From contig JAGQTQ010000031.1 of assembly GCA_020438905.1 (NCBI GenBank), positions 36,129 to 79,302 on the forward strand: a DNA stretch of 43,174 nucleotides, given 5' to 3'. Position 1 is the first letter of the stretch. The number at the start of each line of letters is the position of its first letter. Position numbers and translations under genes: made by a program. Of the stretch, positions 24,101 to 31,539 are shown one piece after another. The DNA comes from Mycobacterium sp. GTDB taxonomy: Bacteria > Actinomycetota > Actinomycetes > Mycobacteriales > Mycobacteriaceae. The notes under the pieces are model-generated. The model saw only the letters and a program-made list of their open reading frames with translations, was not told the origin of the DNA and did not search any database.

Positions 24101-24616
24101 TCAGGCCGGCCGGGCCGTCGGCCCGGAGTCGTCGCGGCGTTGCTTGGCTGCGGCGAAGCGCACGATCGTGCGAATCAGTTGGACCAGGTCGGCCGCACTG
24201 CGGGCTTCGGCGCCCTCGGTCACCACCCACAACCGGGGACCATTGATGTGGCGCGTCCGCCGAAGACGCAGCCGCGCAACAGGTTCGGTGAACACCGTCC
24301 GCAGCTCCTCAGTGCCATCCGGGCGACGGTGAACGATCTGAGCCTGCAGAGGCTGCCCGTCAATGCGCTGCACCGACACCGCCGCGGGACCCGTGCACAC
24401 CTCGATCGTCGCGCTGGGCAGCGTATCGGCTGTGCCCACCTGGATCAGCCCGTCGCGAAGTGGGACGCTCAAAGCGACTGTCCCGAAGACCATCCCATCC
24501 ATTGCGTCATCGATGTGTTCGGCGGCCGCAGAATCGGCCTCAGCGCTCGTGGACCCGGTCTCGGCGCTGGAGGTGGCGGTGGCCGCCGTGGATGTGGTTG
24601 ATGCGGTCCCCGTCAT
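24101..24616 (-). CDS. Hypothetical protein behind Zur-like boxes
   Basis: A 171-residue soluble protein of unrecognised family. Residues 1-32 are a Ser/Thr/Ala-rich low-complexity tail. The rest looks like a compact beta-rich domain: GMVFGTVALSVPLRDGLIQV, ATIEVCTGPAAVSVQRIDGQ, RLRLRRTRHINGPRLWVVTE and a final helix ADLVQLIRTIVRFAAAKQRR. The strand-turn arrangement resembles type-III-secretion-chaperone-like or DUF3710-like folds only loosely, so no function is proposed. ATG 24616 has AAAGGAA about 8 nt upstream. It diverges from a small secreted protein across two Zur-like sites. Confidence 0.75.
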   Translation of the reverse strand: MTGTASTTSTAATATSSAETGSTSAEADSAAAEHIDDAMDGMVFGTVALSVPLRDGLIQVGTADTLPSATIEVCTGPAAVSVQRIDGQPLQAQIVHRRPDGTEELRTVFTEPVARLRLRRTRHINGPRLWVVTEGAEARSAADLVQLIRTIVRFAAAKQRRDDSGPTARPA

Positions 24617-24659
24617 TGCCTGTTCCTTTGCCCTCTGGGAAGCTAGGTCGGCATCAACC

Positions 24660-24680
24660 TTAACGACAATCGGTGTCAAC
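24660..24680 (-). promoter_or_regulatory. Zur-like box A, divergent promoter region
   Basis: Read leftward, TTGACACCGATTGTCGTTAA aligns with the rpmB-type box (GATAACGATTGTCATTA) in its core, CCGATTGTCxTTA. It is 44 bp upstream of the minus-strand unknown gene. Confidence 0.6.
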
Positions 24681-24685
24681 TACTA

Positions 24686-24704
24686 TTGACGACCATTGTC
24701 GCTT
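24686..24704 (+). promoter_or_regulatory. Zur-like box B, divergent promoter region
   Basis: TTGACGACCATTGTCGCTT is the plus-strand counterpart of box A; the two form an inverted pair (GACAATCGGTGTCAA and TTGACGACCATTGTC). It is 81 bp upstream of the small secreted protein. Confidence 0.55.
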
Positions 24705-24784
24705 GCCTTTACCTTCGGAAGACCGCCCGATTATCGGGCCGTTTAGGTTGCCGATCACCGTCGGTTCAGACCAGGAGCGTTCTT

Positions 24785-25054
24785 ATGGGAAAGCGGTTGA
24801 GCACGATCGGGCGTCCGGCGGCAATGACCGCCACCGGCGTTGCCCTCGCGGGCATGGTGGCGATAACGGTCGCGTCGGGTGGGGCTTCGGCGGCTGAGGA
24901 CGGACCACCGATGCCGAGTGCAGGGCCCAGCGAAACCCAGGAGTCGAGTCACGCCGGCCCGATCGAAGATCGTGACCCGCACTCGTTCGCCCCGACGATG
25001 CCCAAGGATGTTTGTTCGGATAGCACCACCTGCGGTTTCGCCGAAGTGCACTGA
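24785..25054 (+). CDS. Small secreted protein, unknown
   Basis: An 89-residue protein with a Sec signal peptide (MGKRLSTIGRPAAMTATGVA, LAGMVAITVASGGASA, cleavage near residue 36) and a mature part of about 53 residues. The mature part is rich in Pro, Ser, Asp, Glu and His and ends with a Cys pair, KDVCSDSTTCGFAEVH. The two cysteines plus acidic and His residues could bind metal, but this is inference. AGGAG lies 6 nt before ATG 24785. It is divergent from another unknown gene across paired Zur-like boxes. Confidence 0.75.
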   Translation: MGKRLSTIGRPAAMTATGVALAGMVAITVASGGASAAEDGPPMPSAGPSETQESSHAGPIEDRDPHSFAPTMPKDVCSDSTTCGFAEVH

Positions 25055-25160
25055 GGCGGCGCCTAACCCGGACGCTCCGATTCGGTGGCGTTGCGCGGCA
25101 GCGAAATGCGTTGTCGCGGGTTCGAGGATGTGCGCTGCCATCGGACGGCAACGCGATTGT

Positions 25161-25182
25161 TGTACAGTGTTTTCTGTATACA
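25161..25182 (+). promoter_or_regulatory. Operator of the ArsR gene (GTACAG-N6-CTGTAT)
   Basis: TGTACAG (25161-25167) and CTGTATACA (25174-25182) form an imperfect inverted repeat with a 6-nt spacer. It lies just upstream of TAATCT (25193-25198), the probable -10, so it covers the -35 region. A near-identical half-site arrangement occurs at 30363. Confidence 0.65.
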
Positions 25183-25205
25183 GTTATTCATGTAATCTAG
25201 CGGTC

Positions 25206-25517
25206 ATGGGAACTGCGATCGCTGCGCACGACGCACTAACGCGGTTCGGCTATGCATTGTCCGACGCGACGCGCACGCAGATATTGCTGAGGTTGCGCAC
25301 AGGGGCCTCGTACCCGTCAGAACTCGCCGACACGATCGGCGTGTCGCGGCAAACCCTGTCGAATCACCTCACCTGCCTGCGCGGATGCGGTTTGGTGGTG
25401 GCAGTCCCCGAAGGTCGGCGCACCCGCTATGAGCTTGCGGATTCGCGAATCGGGCTTGCTCTGGAAGACCTCCTCAACCTGGTTGTTGCAGTCGATCCCA
25501 ACTGGTCTGGGCCCTGA
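25206..25517 (+). CDS. ArsR/SmtB-family metal sensor, CmtR-like
   Basis: A 103-residue winged-helix repressor. SELADTIGVSRQTLSNHLTC is the recognition region, followed by LRGCGLVVAVPEGRRTRYEL (wing). Cys57 and Cys61 sit exactly where M. tuberculosis CmtR has two of its Cd/Pb ligands. The third CmtR ligand, Cys102 near the C-terminus, is absent: the tail here reads AVDPNWSGP. The metal site is therefore incomplete or different. TAATCT 7 nt before ATG 25206 indicates a leaderless transcript, and an inverted repeat lies in the -35 region, suggesting autorepression. No cation ATPase gene is adjacent. Confidence 0.88.
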   Translation: MGTAIAAHDALTRFGYALSDATRTQILLRLRTGASYPSELADTIGVSRQTLSNHLTCLRGCGLVVAVPEGRRTRYELADSRIGLALEDLLNLVVAVDPNWSGP

Positions 25518-25634
25518 GCGCAGTCGCCGAATCCAAACAGACAGCGTTATGCGCCTTTCTGTCCGCCTTGCCGCAGGCCGGTCTTGGTTGTCACCAGTCT
25601 GTTCGCCTGGCCATGGCCCGATCCTGTTGCGGCC

Positions 25635-26663
25635 CTAGATGCTGAGTTGCCGTAACCGCTGCCAACGCCGCATTCCCGCCGCCGCTACCTGCTTTGTGCA
25701 AGGCCGCAGCGCCTGCTCAAGACGCTCACGGACATCGGGGCGATCGAGGTCGATGCCGATCGCCACCAGATGGCTGCCCCGCACCCCCGCGACTGCGGTC
25801 GTCACATGTGTCGATGCGCCAACGACATTGACGAGATAGTGGCGGGCACCCACTGTCACGGTGCCCTTCATTCGGTAGACCCCGCGCGGCGGTCGGTCGA
25901 GCAGGTCGACCAACGGGCCTGGATCGACGGGCCCGTCGAACATGACGGTGACCGAGTCCGCACTCACATGATCATGAGCGTCGTGCGAGTGCGCGGACTC
26001 CCCGATGAGCAACTCGCGAAACGACATCTGCCCCGTACCGCCATCGCCTTCGGCGACATCGTAAAGCAACTGCGGATCCACTTTTCCAGCGACAGCGCCG
26101 ACGACAGGAGCAGCCGGATTACTCTCGCGTACACGGCATTCGATGCGACGCAGCACCTCGTCGCGCATGTCCGCGGCGATCTGATCCAATTTGTTGACGA
26201 CGACGAGAGAGGCGGCACCGTAGCGCCCCGGCGGAGCGGCCACCGTATCGACGGTGGCGAAATGCTCGACGGCGTCGATCACGTCAACGACGCCGCCGTG
26301 CCGAACCCGGTCAACACCGCTGAAGCGAATCATCCGCGACATCGCCACGGGGTCGGCTACCCCACTGGCTTCGATGATGATGGCATCTAGTGCCAGCTTC
26401 GGGTCGGCCAACTTCTTCAACGCATCATCGAGAATTCCATCCTCCGGCAGGTGACAGATGCAGCCGCCGGCAATGGATACCGGTTCGTCGACCTGCCCGG
26501 CAACCAGGCCGGCATCGACGTTCAGCTCGCCGAAGTCGTTGATGATCAGGCCGATCCGGGCGCCAGGTGCACGCAAGACATGGTTGAGAAGAGTTGTCTT
26601 TCCCGCCCCGAGATAGCCGGTCAGGGCAATGACAGGAATGGCAGGGCTACTGCGATCGACCAC
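25635..26663 (-). CDS. COG0523/CobW-family GTPase, probable zinc metallochaperone
   Basis: A 342-residue P-loop GTPase. Walker A is GYLGAGKTTLLNHVL (about residue 15), the family cysteine motif is GGCICHLPED (C-x-C with His where the third Cys of CxCC is usual), then IIEASGVADP and NKLD as the base-specificity motif. A His cluster SAHSHDAHDH lies between the GTPase and C-terminal CobW_C domains. Zur-regulated members (ZigA, ZagA, YciC types) pass zinc to key enzymes under zinc starvation. GTG 26663 is preceded by GATAAT 6 nt upstream, suggesting a leaderless start. It diverges from znuA across a Zur box, so both are probably under one control. Confidence 0.88.
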   Translation of the reverse strand: MVDRSSPAIPVIALTGYLGAGKTTLLNHVLRAPGARIGLIINDFGELNVDAGLVAGQVDEPVSIAGGCICHLPEDGILDDALKKLADPKLALDAIIIEASGVADPVAMSRMIRFSGVDRVRHGGVVDVIDAVEHFATVDTVAAPPGRYGAASLVVVNKLDQIAADMRDEVLRRIECRVRESNPAAPVVGAVAGKVDPQLLYDVAEGDGGTGQMSFRELLIGESAHSHDAHDHVSADSVTVMFDGPVDPGPLVDLLDRPPRGVYRMKGTVTVGARHYLVNVVGASTHVTTAVAGVRGSHLVAIGIDLDRPDVRERLEQALRPCTKQVAAAGMRRWQRLRQLSI

Positions 26664-26746
26664 CGTTTCATTATCGCCGGGTCGGCATCGCTCGTGTCGT
26701 TGACGATCACGGCGACGCGGCGACCCTCCCGGTGTCGCGCCGTAAA

Positions 26747-26765
26747 ACGATAACGATTATCATTG
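26747..26765. promoter_or_regulatory. Zur box between the COG0523 gene and znuA
   Basis: ACGATAACGATTATCATTG has perfect GATAA/TTATC arms at 26749-26761. TATCAT (26758-26763), 7 nt before GTG 26771, is the likely -10 of znuA and lies inside the box, so bound Zur would block RNA polymerase. Confidence 0.9.
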
Positions 26766-26770
26766 CGCCC

Positions 26771-27742
26771 GTGGCCCCCACTCCTCACCATGCTCCGCTA
26801 GCAGCCGTCGCCGTCCTTGTCATGCCGTTCGGCTTGGTGGCCTGCAGTTCCAACTCCACCAGCGGGTCGTCCTCGTCCAGTTCGGCGTCCGTCGAATCGG
26901 GCTCCGCGGCTGCCCAGCCGGCAGCCTGCCCGACCAACCCGGTCGACATCGTCGTCAGCGTCGACCAATGGGGCGACATCGTCTCCGAACTGGCCGGAAG
27001 CTGCGGCAACGTGAAGACCATCCTGGCCAGCTCCTCGGTCGACCCGCACGACTACGAGCCCTCCCCGTCGGACGGTGCGGCCTTCAGCGGCGCGCAACTC
27101 GTTGTCGTCAACGGCGTCGACTACGACGCGTGGGCGTCCAAGCTGGCCGCGACGTCGGCACCGAACGTGCCCGTGATCGACGCCGGAACGGTCACCAACA
27201 CACCCGGGGGTTCCAACCCCCATCTCTGGTACAACCCGGCGGCGGTCACGGCAGTCGCCGACGCGGTGACCGCGGAACTGACCAAGCTGGAGCCGAAGGC
27301 CGGCGACTACTTCACCACCCAACGGTCCAATTTCAGCACCGCGATGAAGCCGTACGACGAGCTGCTCGCCAAGATCAAGGCCGGCGCATCCGGAAAATCC
27401 TATGCCGCAACCGAATCGGTGTTCGACTACCAGGCTCAAGCGCTGGGCCTGGTCGACAAGACACCGAAGGGCTACAAGACCGCATCGGCCGCTGAGACCG
27501 ATCCCTCGCCGGCCGACCTCGCCGCGTTCACTCAGGCGCTGTCCGGTGGCCAGATCGACGTCTTGATCTACAACACTCAGACCGAAGGGGCGATACCGGA
27601 ACAGATTCGCCGGGCCGCAGAGAGTGCCGGGGTGCCCGTCGTCGACATTACTGAGACGGTGCCCTCGGGCCAGACGTCCTTCGAGGGGTGGCAGGAGGCC
27701 CAGCTGACCGCCCTGGCCAAGGCACTCGGTGTCGCAGTCTGA
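26771..27742 (+). CDS. znuA: Zinc ABC transporter substrate-binding lipoprotein
   Basis: A 323-residue cluster A-I binding protein. After a signal sequence the lipobox is LVACSSNS, then a Ser-rich linker and the binding domain starting VDIVVSVDQWGDIVSEL. Likely ligands are in SSVDPHDYEPS (His) and SNPHLWYNP (His); the third ligand region SYAATESVFDYQAQALG has no His, so the site differs from classic ZnuA. No His-rich loop. GTG 26771 is chosen because upstream codons lie in the Zur box and a TANNNT hexamer sits 7 nt before it. First gene of znuA-znuC-znuB-fur. Confidence 0.87.
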   Translation: MAPTPHHAPLAAVAVLVMPFGLVACSSNSTSGSSSSSSASVESGSAAAQPAACPTNPVDIVVSVDQWGDIVSELAGSCGNVKTILASSSVDPHDYEPSPSDGAAFSGAQLVVVNGVDYDAWASKLAATSAPNVPVIDAGTVTNTPGGSNPHLWYNPAAVTAVADAVTAELTKLEPKAGDYFTTQRSNFSTAMKPYDELLAKIKAGASGKSYAATESVFDYQAQALGLVDKTPKGYKTASAAETDPSPADLAAFTQALSGGQIDVLIYNTQTEGAIPEQIRRAAESAGVPVVDITETVPSGQTSFEGWQEAQLTALAKALGVAV

Positions 27743-28511
27743 TTCCCCTGCCGCCACGGCGCTGATGTTCGACGACGTCAGCGCCGTGCGCGGCGGCCGG
27801 GTGATCTGGTCGCAAGGCAGCTTCGAAATTCCCGCCGGTGAGATTGTGGCGGTGATCGGCTCCAACGGCGCCGGCAAGACCACGCTGCTGCAGATGATCC
27901 TGGGTCTGATTCCGGTCGGACACGGTGAACTACGGGTCTTCGGGCGACCTCCGGGCACCGACCGTGACCGGATCGGCTACGTCCCCCAGCACTACGCGGA
28001 AAGCGCCGGCGAGGCGATCCGCGCCCGCGACGCGGTCCTGCTGGGCCTCAACGGCGGCCGCTGGGCATTCGGCCGGACCTCGAAGGCCGACCGCCGCCGT
28101 GTCGAGGACGCTCTGACAGCTGTCGACGCCCATCATTTCGCCGATCATCGGTTGGCGACGTTGTCCGGGGGGCAGCGTCAACGGGTGGCGATCGCCGAGG
28201 CAATTGTGTCCCGACCCGACATGATCGTCCTCGATGAGCCGCTGGCCTCCCTGGATCTGCGGAGCCAGCATGAAATCGTCACGCTGCTCAAGTGCCTGCA
28301 CCACGAACTCTCGGTCACCATCGTCGTGGTCGCTCACGACCTCAATCCGTTCCTGTCGATCCTCGACGGTGCGATCTACCTTCTCGATGGGCACGCACAC
28401 TATGCCGGCGTCAACGACGTGATCGAGAACGAATTACTCACCCACCTGTACGGAACACCGATCCAGGTCGTCCGCACCCCCCAGGGTGATCTCTACGCCA
28501 GGAGTGTCTGA
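27729..28511 (+). CDS. znuC: Zinc ABC transporter ATP-binding protein
   Basis: A 260-residue ABC ATPase: Walker A GSNGAGKTT, Q-loop YVPQHY, signature LSGGQRQRVAIAEAI, Walker B MIVLDEPLASLD and H-loop VVAHDLN. GTG 27729 overlaps the znuA stop by 14 nt. It drives the ZnuB permease. All catalytic motifs are intact. The C-terminal part (about residues 210-260, with HAHYAGVNDV) matches metal-type transporters. Confidence 0.9.
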   Translation: MSQSDSPAATALMFDDVSAVRGGRVIWSQGSFEIPAGEIVAVIGSNGAGKTTLLQMILGLIPVGHGELRVFGRPPGTDRDRIGYVPQHYAESAGEAIRARDAVLLGLNGGRWAFGRTSKADRRRVEDALTAVDAHHFADHRLATLSGGQRQRVAIAEAIVSRPDMIVLDEPLASLDLRSQHEIVTLLKCLHHELSVTIVVVAHDLNPFLSILDGAIYLLDGHAHYAGVNDVIENELLTHLYGTPIQVVRTPQGDLYARSV

Positions 28512-28515
28512 TCCC

Positions 28516-29448
28516 ATGACTCAGCACCTCCTAGCCCTCGGCTACCAAGAGAATTGGTGGTCGATCCTCACTGCGCCGTTCATGCGCAACGCCGTACTCG
28601 GCGGCACGATCGTCGCCATGGCCGCAGGGCTCATCGGATACTTCATCGTGGTGCGGCAGACCGCCTTCGCCGCCCATGCGCTGGCGCATATCGGATTGCC
28701 CGGCGCGACCGGCGCGGTGCTGCTCGGCCTACCGGTCACCTTCGGCCTGGGTGTGTTCTGCGTCGGCGGGGCGCTGGTGATTGGTTTCCTCGGCAAACGC
28801 GCCGCCGAGCGGGAAGTCATCACCGGGACCGTGTTGTCGTTCGCGATGGGGTTGGGCCTGTTCTTCAACTCGCTGGCCACCAAGAGTTCCTCGACGATGA
28901 CCAACGTGCTGTTCGGCAACCTGCTGGCGATCTCCTACGATCAGCTGCTGACCTTCGGGGCCCTGCTGTTGGTGTTGGCGCTGTGCATCGGATTCGTTTA
29001 CCGGCCACTGTTGTTCAGCTCGGTGAACCCCGAGGTGGCGGAGGCCAAGGGTGTGCCGATCCGGGCCCTCTCGATCGTCTTCATGGCGCTGCTGGGGGTA
29101 TCGGTGACCATGGCCGTCCAGGCCGTCGGCACGTTGCTGTTGTTCGCTCTCGTCGTGACCCCGGCGGCGACCGCGATCATGCTGACCCCGCGGCCCGGTC
29201 TGGCGATGCTGATCTCGGGAGTGATCAGCATCGTCTCGGTCTGGGCGGGTCTGGCCGCCTCTGCGATGTTCAACGTGCCGCCCAGCTTCCTCATCGTGAC
29301 GATCGCCTGTGCGGTCTGGCTCGTCGTGTGGCTGGGCGATCGCCGCCAGCGCACCGTTGCATGCGCAATCGATAGCGGTGCGCCGGTGCTGGAGCCCCCT
29401 GCCTTGTCCGAACCCGCGAAGCCGAGTTCGTCGACAGCGACACCGTGA
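28516..29448 (+). CDS. znuB: Zinc ABC transporter permease
   Basis: A 310-residue ABC-3 family permease with about eight helices: TIVAMAAGLIGYFIVVRQTA, HALAHIGLPGATGAVLLG, NVLFGNLLAISYDQL, EVAEAKGVPIRALSIVFM (coupling helix) and AVGTLLLFALVVTPAATAIM. ATG 28516 begins 4 nt after the znuC stop; ATG 28486, in frame, would overlap znuC by 26 nt. The C-terminal 25 residues are Pro/Ser-rich. The next gene, a Fur-family regulator, overlaps by 4 nt. Confidence 0.9.
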   Translation: MTQHLLALGYQENWWSILTAPFMRNAVLGGTIVAMAAGLIGYFIVVRQTAFAAHALAHIGLPGATGAVLLGLPVTFGLGVFCVGGALVIGFLGKRAAEREVITGTVLSFAMGLGLFFNSLATKSSSTMTNVLFGNLLAISYDQLLTFGALLLVLALCIGFVYRPLLFSSVNPEVAEAKGVPIRALSIVFMALLGVSVTMAVQAVGTLLLFALVVTPAATAIMLTPRPGLAMLISGVISIVSVWAGLAASAMFNVPPSFLIVTIACAVWLVVWLGDRRQRTVACAIDSGAPVLEPPALSEPAKPSSSTATP

Positions 29449-29903
29449 GCACGAAGCGACCGGCGGTGGAATCGGGTTCACAGCCGAGACGGCGGGTCAC
29501 CGCCAATCACCGCGCGGTGCTGAGCGTTCTTCGCGAGACCGACGGCTTTCGCAGCGCGCAGCAACTTTATGTGCAACTGGACCAGGAATATTCACTGCGA
29601 GTGGGGCTGACGAGTGTGTATCGGATTCTGCACACGCTCGCCGAGGACGGGGTGGTCGAGACTCAGCGGGCCGAAAGCGGTGAGCATCTCTATCGCATCC
29701 GCACCGATTCCGAACACCATCACTATCTACTGTGCCGGGGTTGTGGGCGCGCCGTCGCGTTCACCGTGCCCACGCTCGAAGAGCGCGCTCACCAACTGGC
29801 CCAACAACACTGCTACGCCGACGTCACCCACTACGTCGACGTCTACGGTATCTGCCCCCGATGCCGTACCGACTTCGCCGGCCGGGCGCAGTCACTGCGT
29901 TGA
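29445..29903 (+). CDS. Fur-family regulator, divergent Zur paralogue
   Basis: A 152-residue Fur-family protein: RRVTANHRAVLSVLRE, SLRVGLTSVYRILHTLAEDG (recognition helix), EHHHYLLCRGCGRAVAFTV and the second structural zinc pair ICPRCRTDF. It keeps the four structural cysteines and the HHH segment, so it should bind zinc, but it is clearly diverged from the canonical Zur that converges on it (29892). It is the last gene of the znu operon (GTGA overlap), so it should be induced by zinc starvation, which would suit a feedback or secondary regulator. Its target sites are unknown. Confidence 0.88.
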   Translation: MSTKRPAVESGSQPRRRVTANHRAVLSVLRETDGFRSAQQLYVQLDQEYSLRVGLTSVYRILHTLAEDGVVETQRAESGEHLYRIRTDSEHHHYLLCRGCGRAVAFTVPTLEERAHQLAQQHCYADVTHYVDVYGICPRCRTDFAGRAQSLR

Positions 29904-30302
29904 ACACGCCCCGCAGACCCCGAAGATCTCCACGGTGTGGGTAGCGTCGGAGAACCCATGCTCGCGCGCCACATTCGCCGCCCACGTCTCGACGCCTCGC
30001 CCCTGCACCTCCGTCGTCGCACCGCAGGAACGACAGACGAGGTGGTGGTGATGATGCTCCGAGCAGCGCCGATACAGCGACTCGCCGGTATCGGTCCGCA
30101 CGCTGTCCACCATCCCTGCGGCGGCCATCGACTGCAGCGCGCGATACACCGTCGACAGACCGATCTCGTCGCCGCGCTGACGCAACTGCACGTGAAGCGC
30201 TTGTGCGGAAAGGAATTCCGCGGAATCATCCAGGAGTGCGGCGATGGCTGCACGCTGACGAGTCGCACGTATCCCGGGCACACTCGACTGTTTGCTAGAC
30301 AT
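29892..30302 (-). CDS. zur: Zinc uptake regulator Zur (FurB)
   Basis: A 136-residue Fur-family repressor very like M. tuberculosis FurB/Zur: RATRQRAAIAALLDD, EIGLSTVYRALQSMAAAGMV, TGESLYRRCSEHHHHHLVCR, SCGATTEVQG, SDATHTVEIFGVCGACSTQ. It holds the regulatory HHHHH segment and two Cys pairs for structural zinc. With zinc bound it represses the Zur boxes listed here. GGGAGG lies 5 nt before ATG 30302. Its 3-prime end overlaps the diverged paralogue by 12 nt, tail to tail. Unlike M. tuberculosis, no smtB-type gene lies directly upstream, but an ArsR-type operator does (30363). Confidence 0.94.
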   Translation of the reverse strand: MSSKQSSVPGIRATRQRAAIAALLDDSAEFLSAQALHVQLRQRGDEIGLSTVYRALQSMAAAGMVDSVRTDTGESLYRRCSEHHHHHLVCRSCGATTEVQGRGVETWAANVAREHGFSDATHTVEIFGVCGACSTQ

Positions 30303-30362
30303 CCGAACCTCCCACCCGACCGCTTACGGTGCGCCCAAGAATAGGACATGACGCCCTGTTCA

Positions 30363-30384
30363 CAGTACAGGGCAATCTGTACTG
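30363..30384. promoter_or_regulatory. Perfect inverted repeat CAGTACAG-N6-CTGTACTG upstream of zur
   Basis: Two perfect 8-bp arms with a 6-nt spacer, 61 bp upstream of zur and 190 bp before the manganese-type transporter. The core GTACAG-N6-CTGTAC equals the operator in front of the ArsR gene at 25161, suggesting one regulator for both. Confidence 0.65.
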
Positions 30385-30573
30385 GCGGGAGGGGTGCTCG
30401 GCCATCGGAGAGCTCCCGGCCGGGGGCTACAGGTGAGGCCATGAACTCACCCGGCACGGCGTCGCTTCGAGCGTCACCGACGCAGGTCGCCGGGCGGAAA
30501 GTGCCGGGGCGCTGCCCAGGTAGAGTTCGAGGAACTTGTCGACCCGCTTTGAACTCGGCGTGGGAGGTGGCTG

Positions 30574-31539
30574 GTGGATTCAGCGCAGATCAGAGATTCG
30601 GCGCAGATCAGAATTGACTCTCGCCGAGTGGTGGCCACCATTGTTGTGGTCCTTGCCGCCATGGCCACCGCGTTGAGTTGTTCCTCGCAATCCAGCGACA
30701 CCGACGCTTCCGGGCGGCCCACGGTGCTGACGACCTTCACGGTTTTGGCGGACATCGCCTCGAACGTCGCCGGTGAGCACCTGACTGTCGATTCGATCAC
30801 CAAGCCGGGAGCGGAGATTCACGGCTACGAACCCACCCCCGGCGACATCAAGAAGGCGGCCAAAGCCGATCTGATCCTCGACAACGGACTGAACCTGGAA
30901 GCATGGTTCGCCCAGTTCGTCGAGGGTATCGATGTTCCACACGTCGTGGTCAGCGAAGGCGTGCAGCCCATCTACATAGCCGAAGACGCCTACGGCGGTA
31001 TGCCGAACCCGCACGCCTGGATGTCACCGCTGAACGTGCAGATCTACGCCGACAACATCGCCGAAGCGTTCGCCGAACTCGACCCCGACCACGCCCAGGA
31101 TTACCGGGACAACGCCGGCACCTACCGCACGCAACTCCAAAAGGTCCAGGATGATCTGGTGGCCCGACTCGACGCGCTGCCGCCCAGCAAGCGGGCCTTG
31201 GTGACCTGTGAGGGCGCGTTCTCCTACCTGGCGCGTGATGCCGGGCTGACCGAGAAGTACATCTGGCCGGTCAACGCCGAGCAGCAAGCCACCCCACAGC
31301 AGATCGCCTCGACCATCGAGTTCGTTCGGACCAACGATGTGCCCGCCGTCTTCTGCGAATCCACCGTGTCCGGCGCACCGATGCAGCGAGTCGTCGAAGC
31401 CACCGGGACGCGCTTCGGTGGGGTGCTCTACGTCGACTCGCTCTCCGAGGCCGACGGGCCGGTACCGACCTACCTGGATTTGATCCACTACGACGCCACC
31501 ACCATTGCGGCGGCGTTGACCGCCCACCGCGCATCGTGA
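30574..31539 (+). CDS. Manganese/iron-type ABC transporter substrate-binding lipoprotein
   Basis: A 321-residue cluster A-I protein. The lipobox is ALSCSSQ (Cys36). The four ligands expected for Mn-type proteins are visible: His in GAEIHGYEPTPGDIK, His in MPNPHAWMSPL, Glu in VTCEGAFSYLARDAG and Asp in YVDSLSE. This His2-Glu-Asp set distinguishes it from the zinc protein at 26771. GTG 30574 follows GGGAGG. The N-terminus contains an 18-nt tandem duplication (DSAQIR repeated) before the hydrophobic core. First gene of a three-gene operon with 4-nt overlaps. Mn(II) is the likely substrate; Fe(II) is possible. Confidence 0.87.
   Translation: MDSAQIRDSAQIRIDSRRVVATIVVVLAAMATALSCSSQSSDTDASGRPTVLTTFTVLADIASNVAGEHLTVDSITKPGAEIHGYEPTPGDIKKAAKADLILDNGLNLEAWFAQFVEGIDVPHVVVSEGVQPIYIAEDAYGGMPNPHAWMSPLNVQIYADNIAEAFAELDPDHAQDYRDNAGTYRTQLQKVQDDLVARLDALPPSKRALVTCEGAFSYLARDAGLTEKYIWPVNAEQQATPQQIASTIEFVRTNDVPAVFCESTVSGAPMQRVVEATGTRFGGVLYVDSLSEADGPVPTYLDLIHYDATTIAAALTAHRAS

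Noticed and set aside
30523-30537. AGTTC-GAG-GAACT inverted repeat before the Mn-type transporter as an MntR site
   Set aside because: It is short and does not match an MntR or DtxR pattern that I know; chance is likely.
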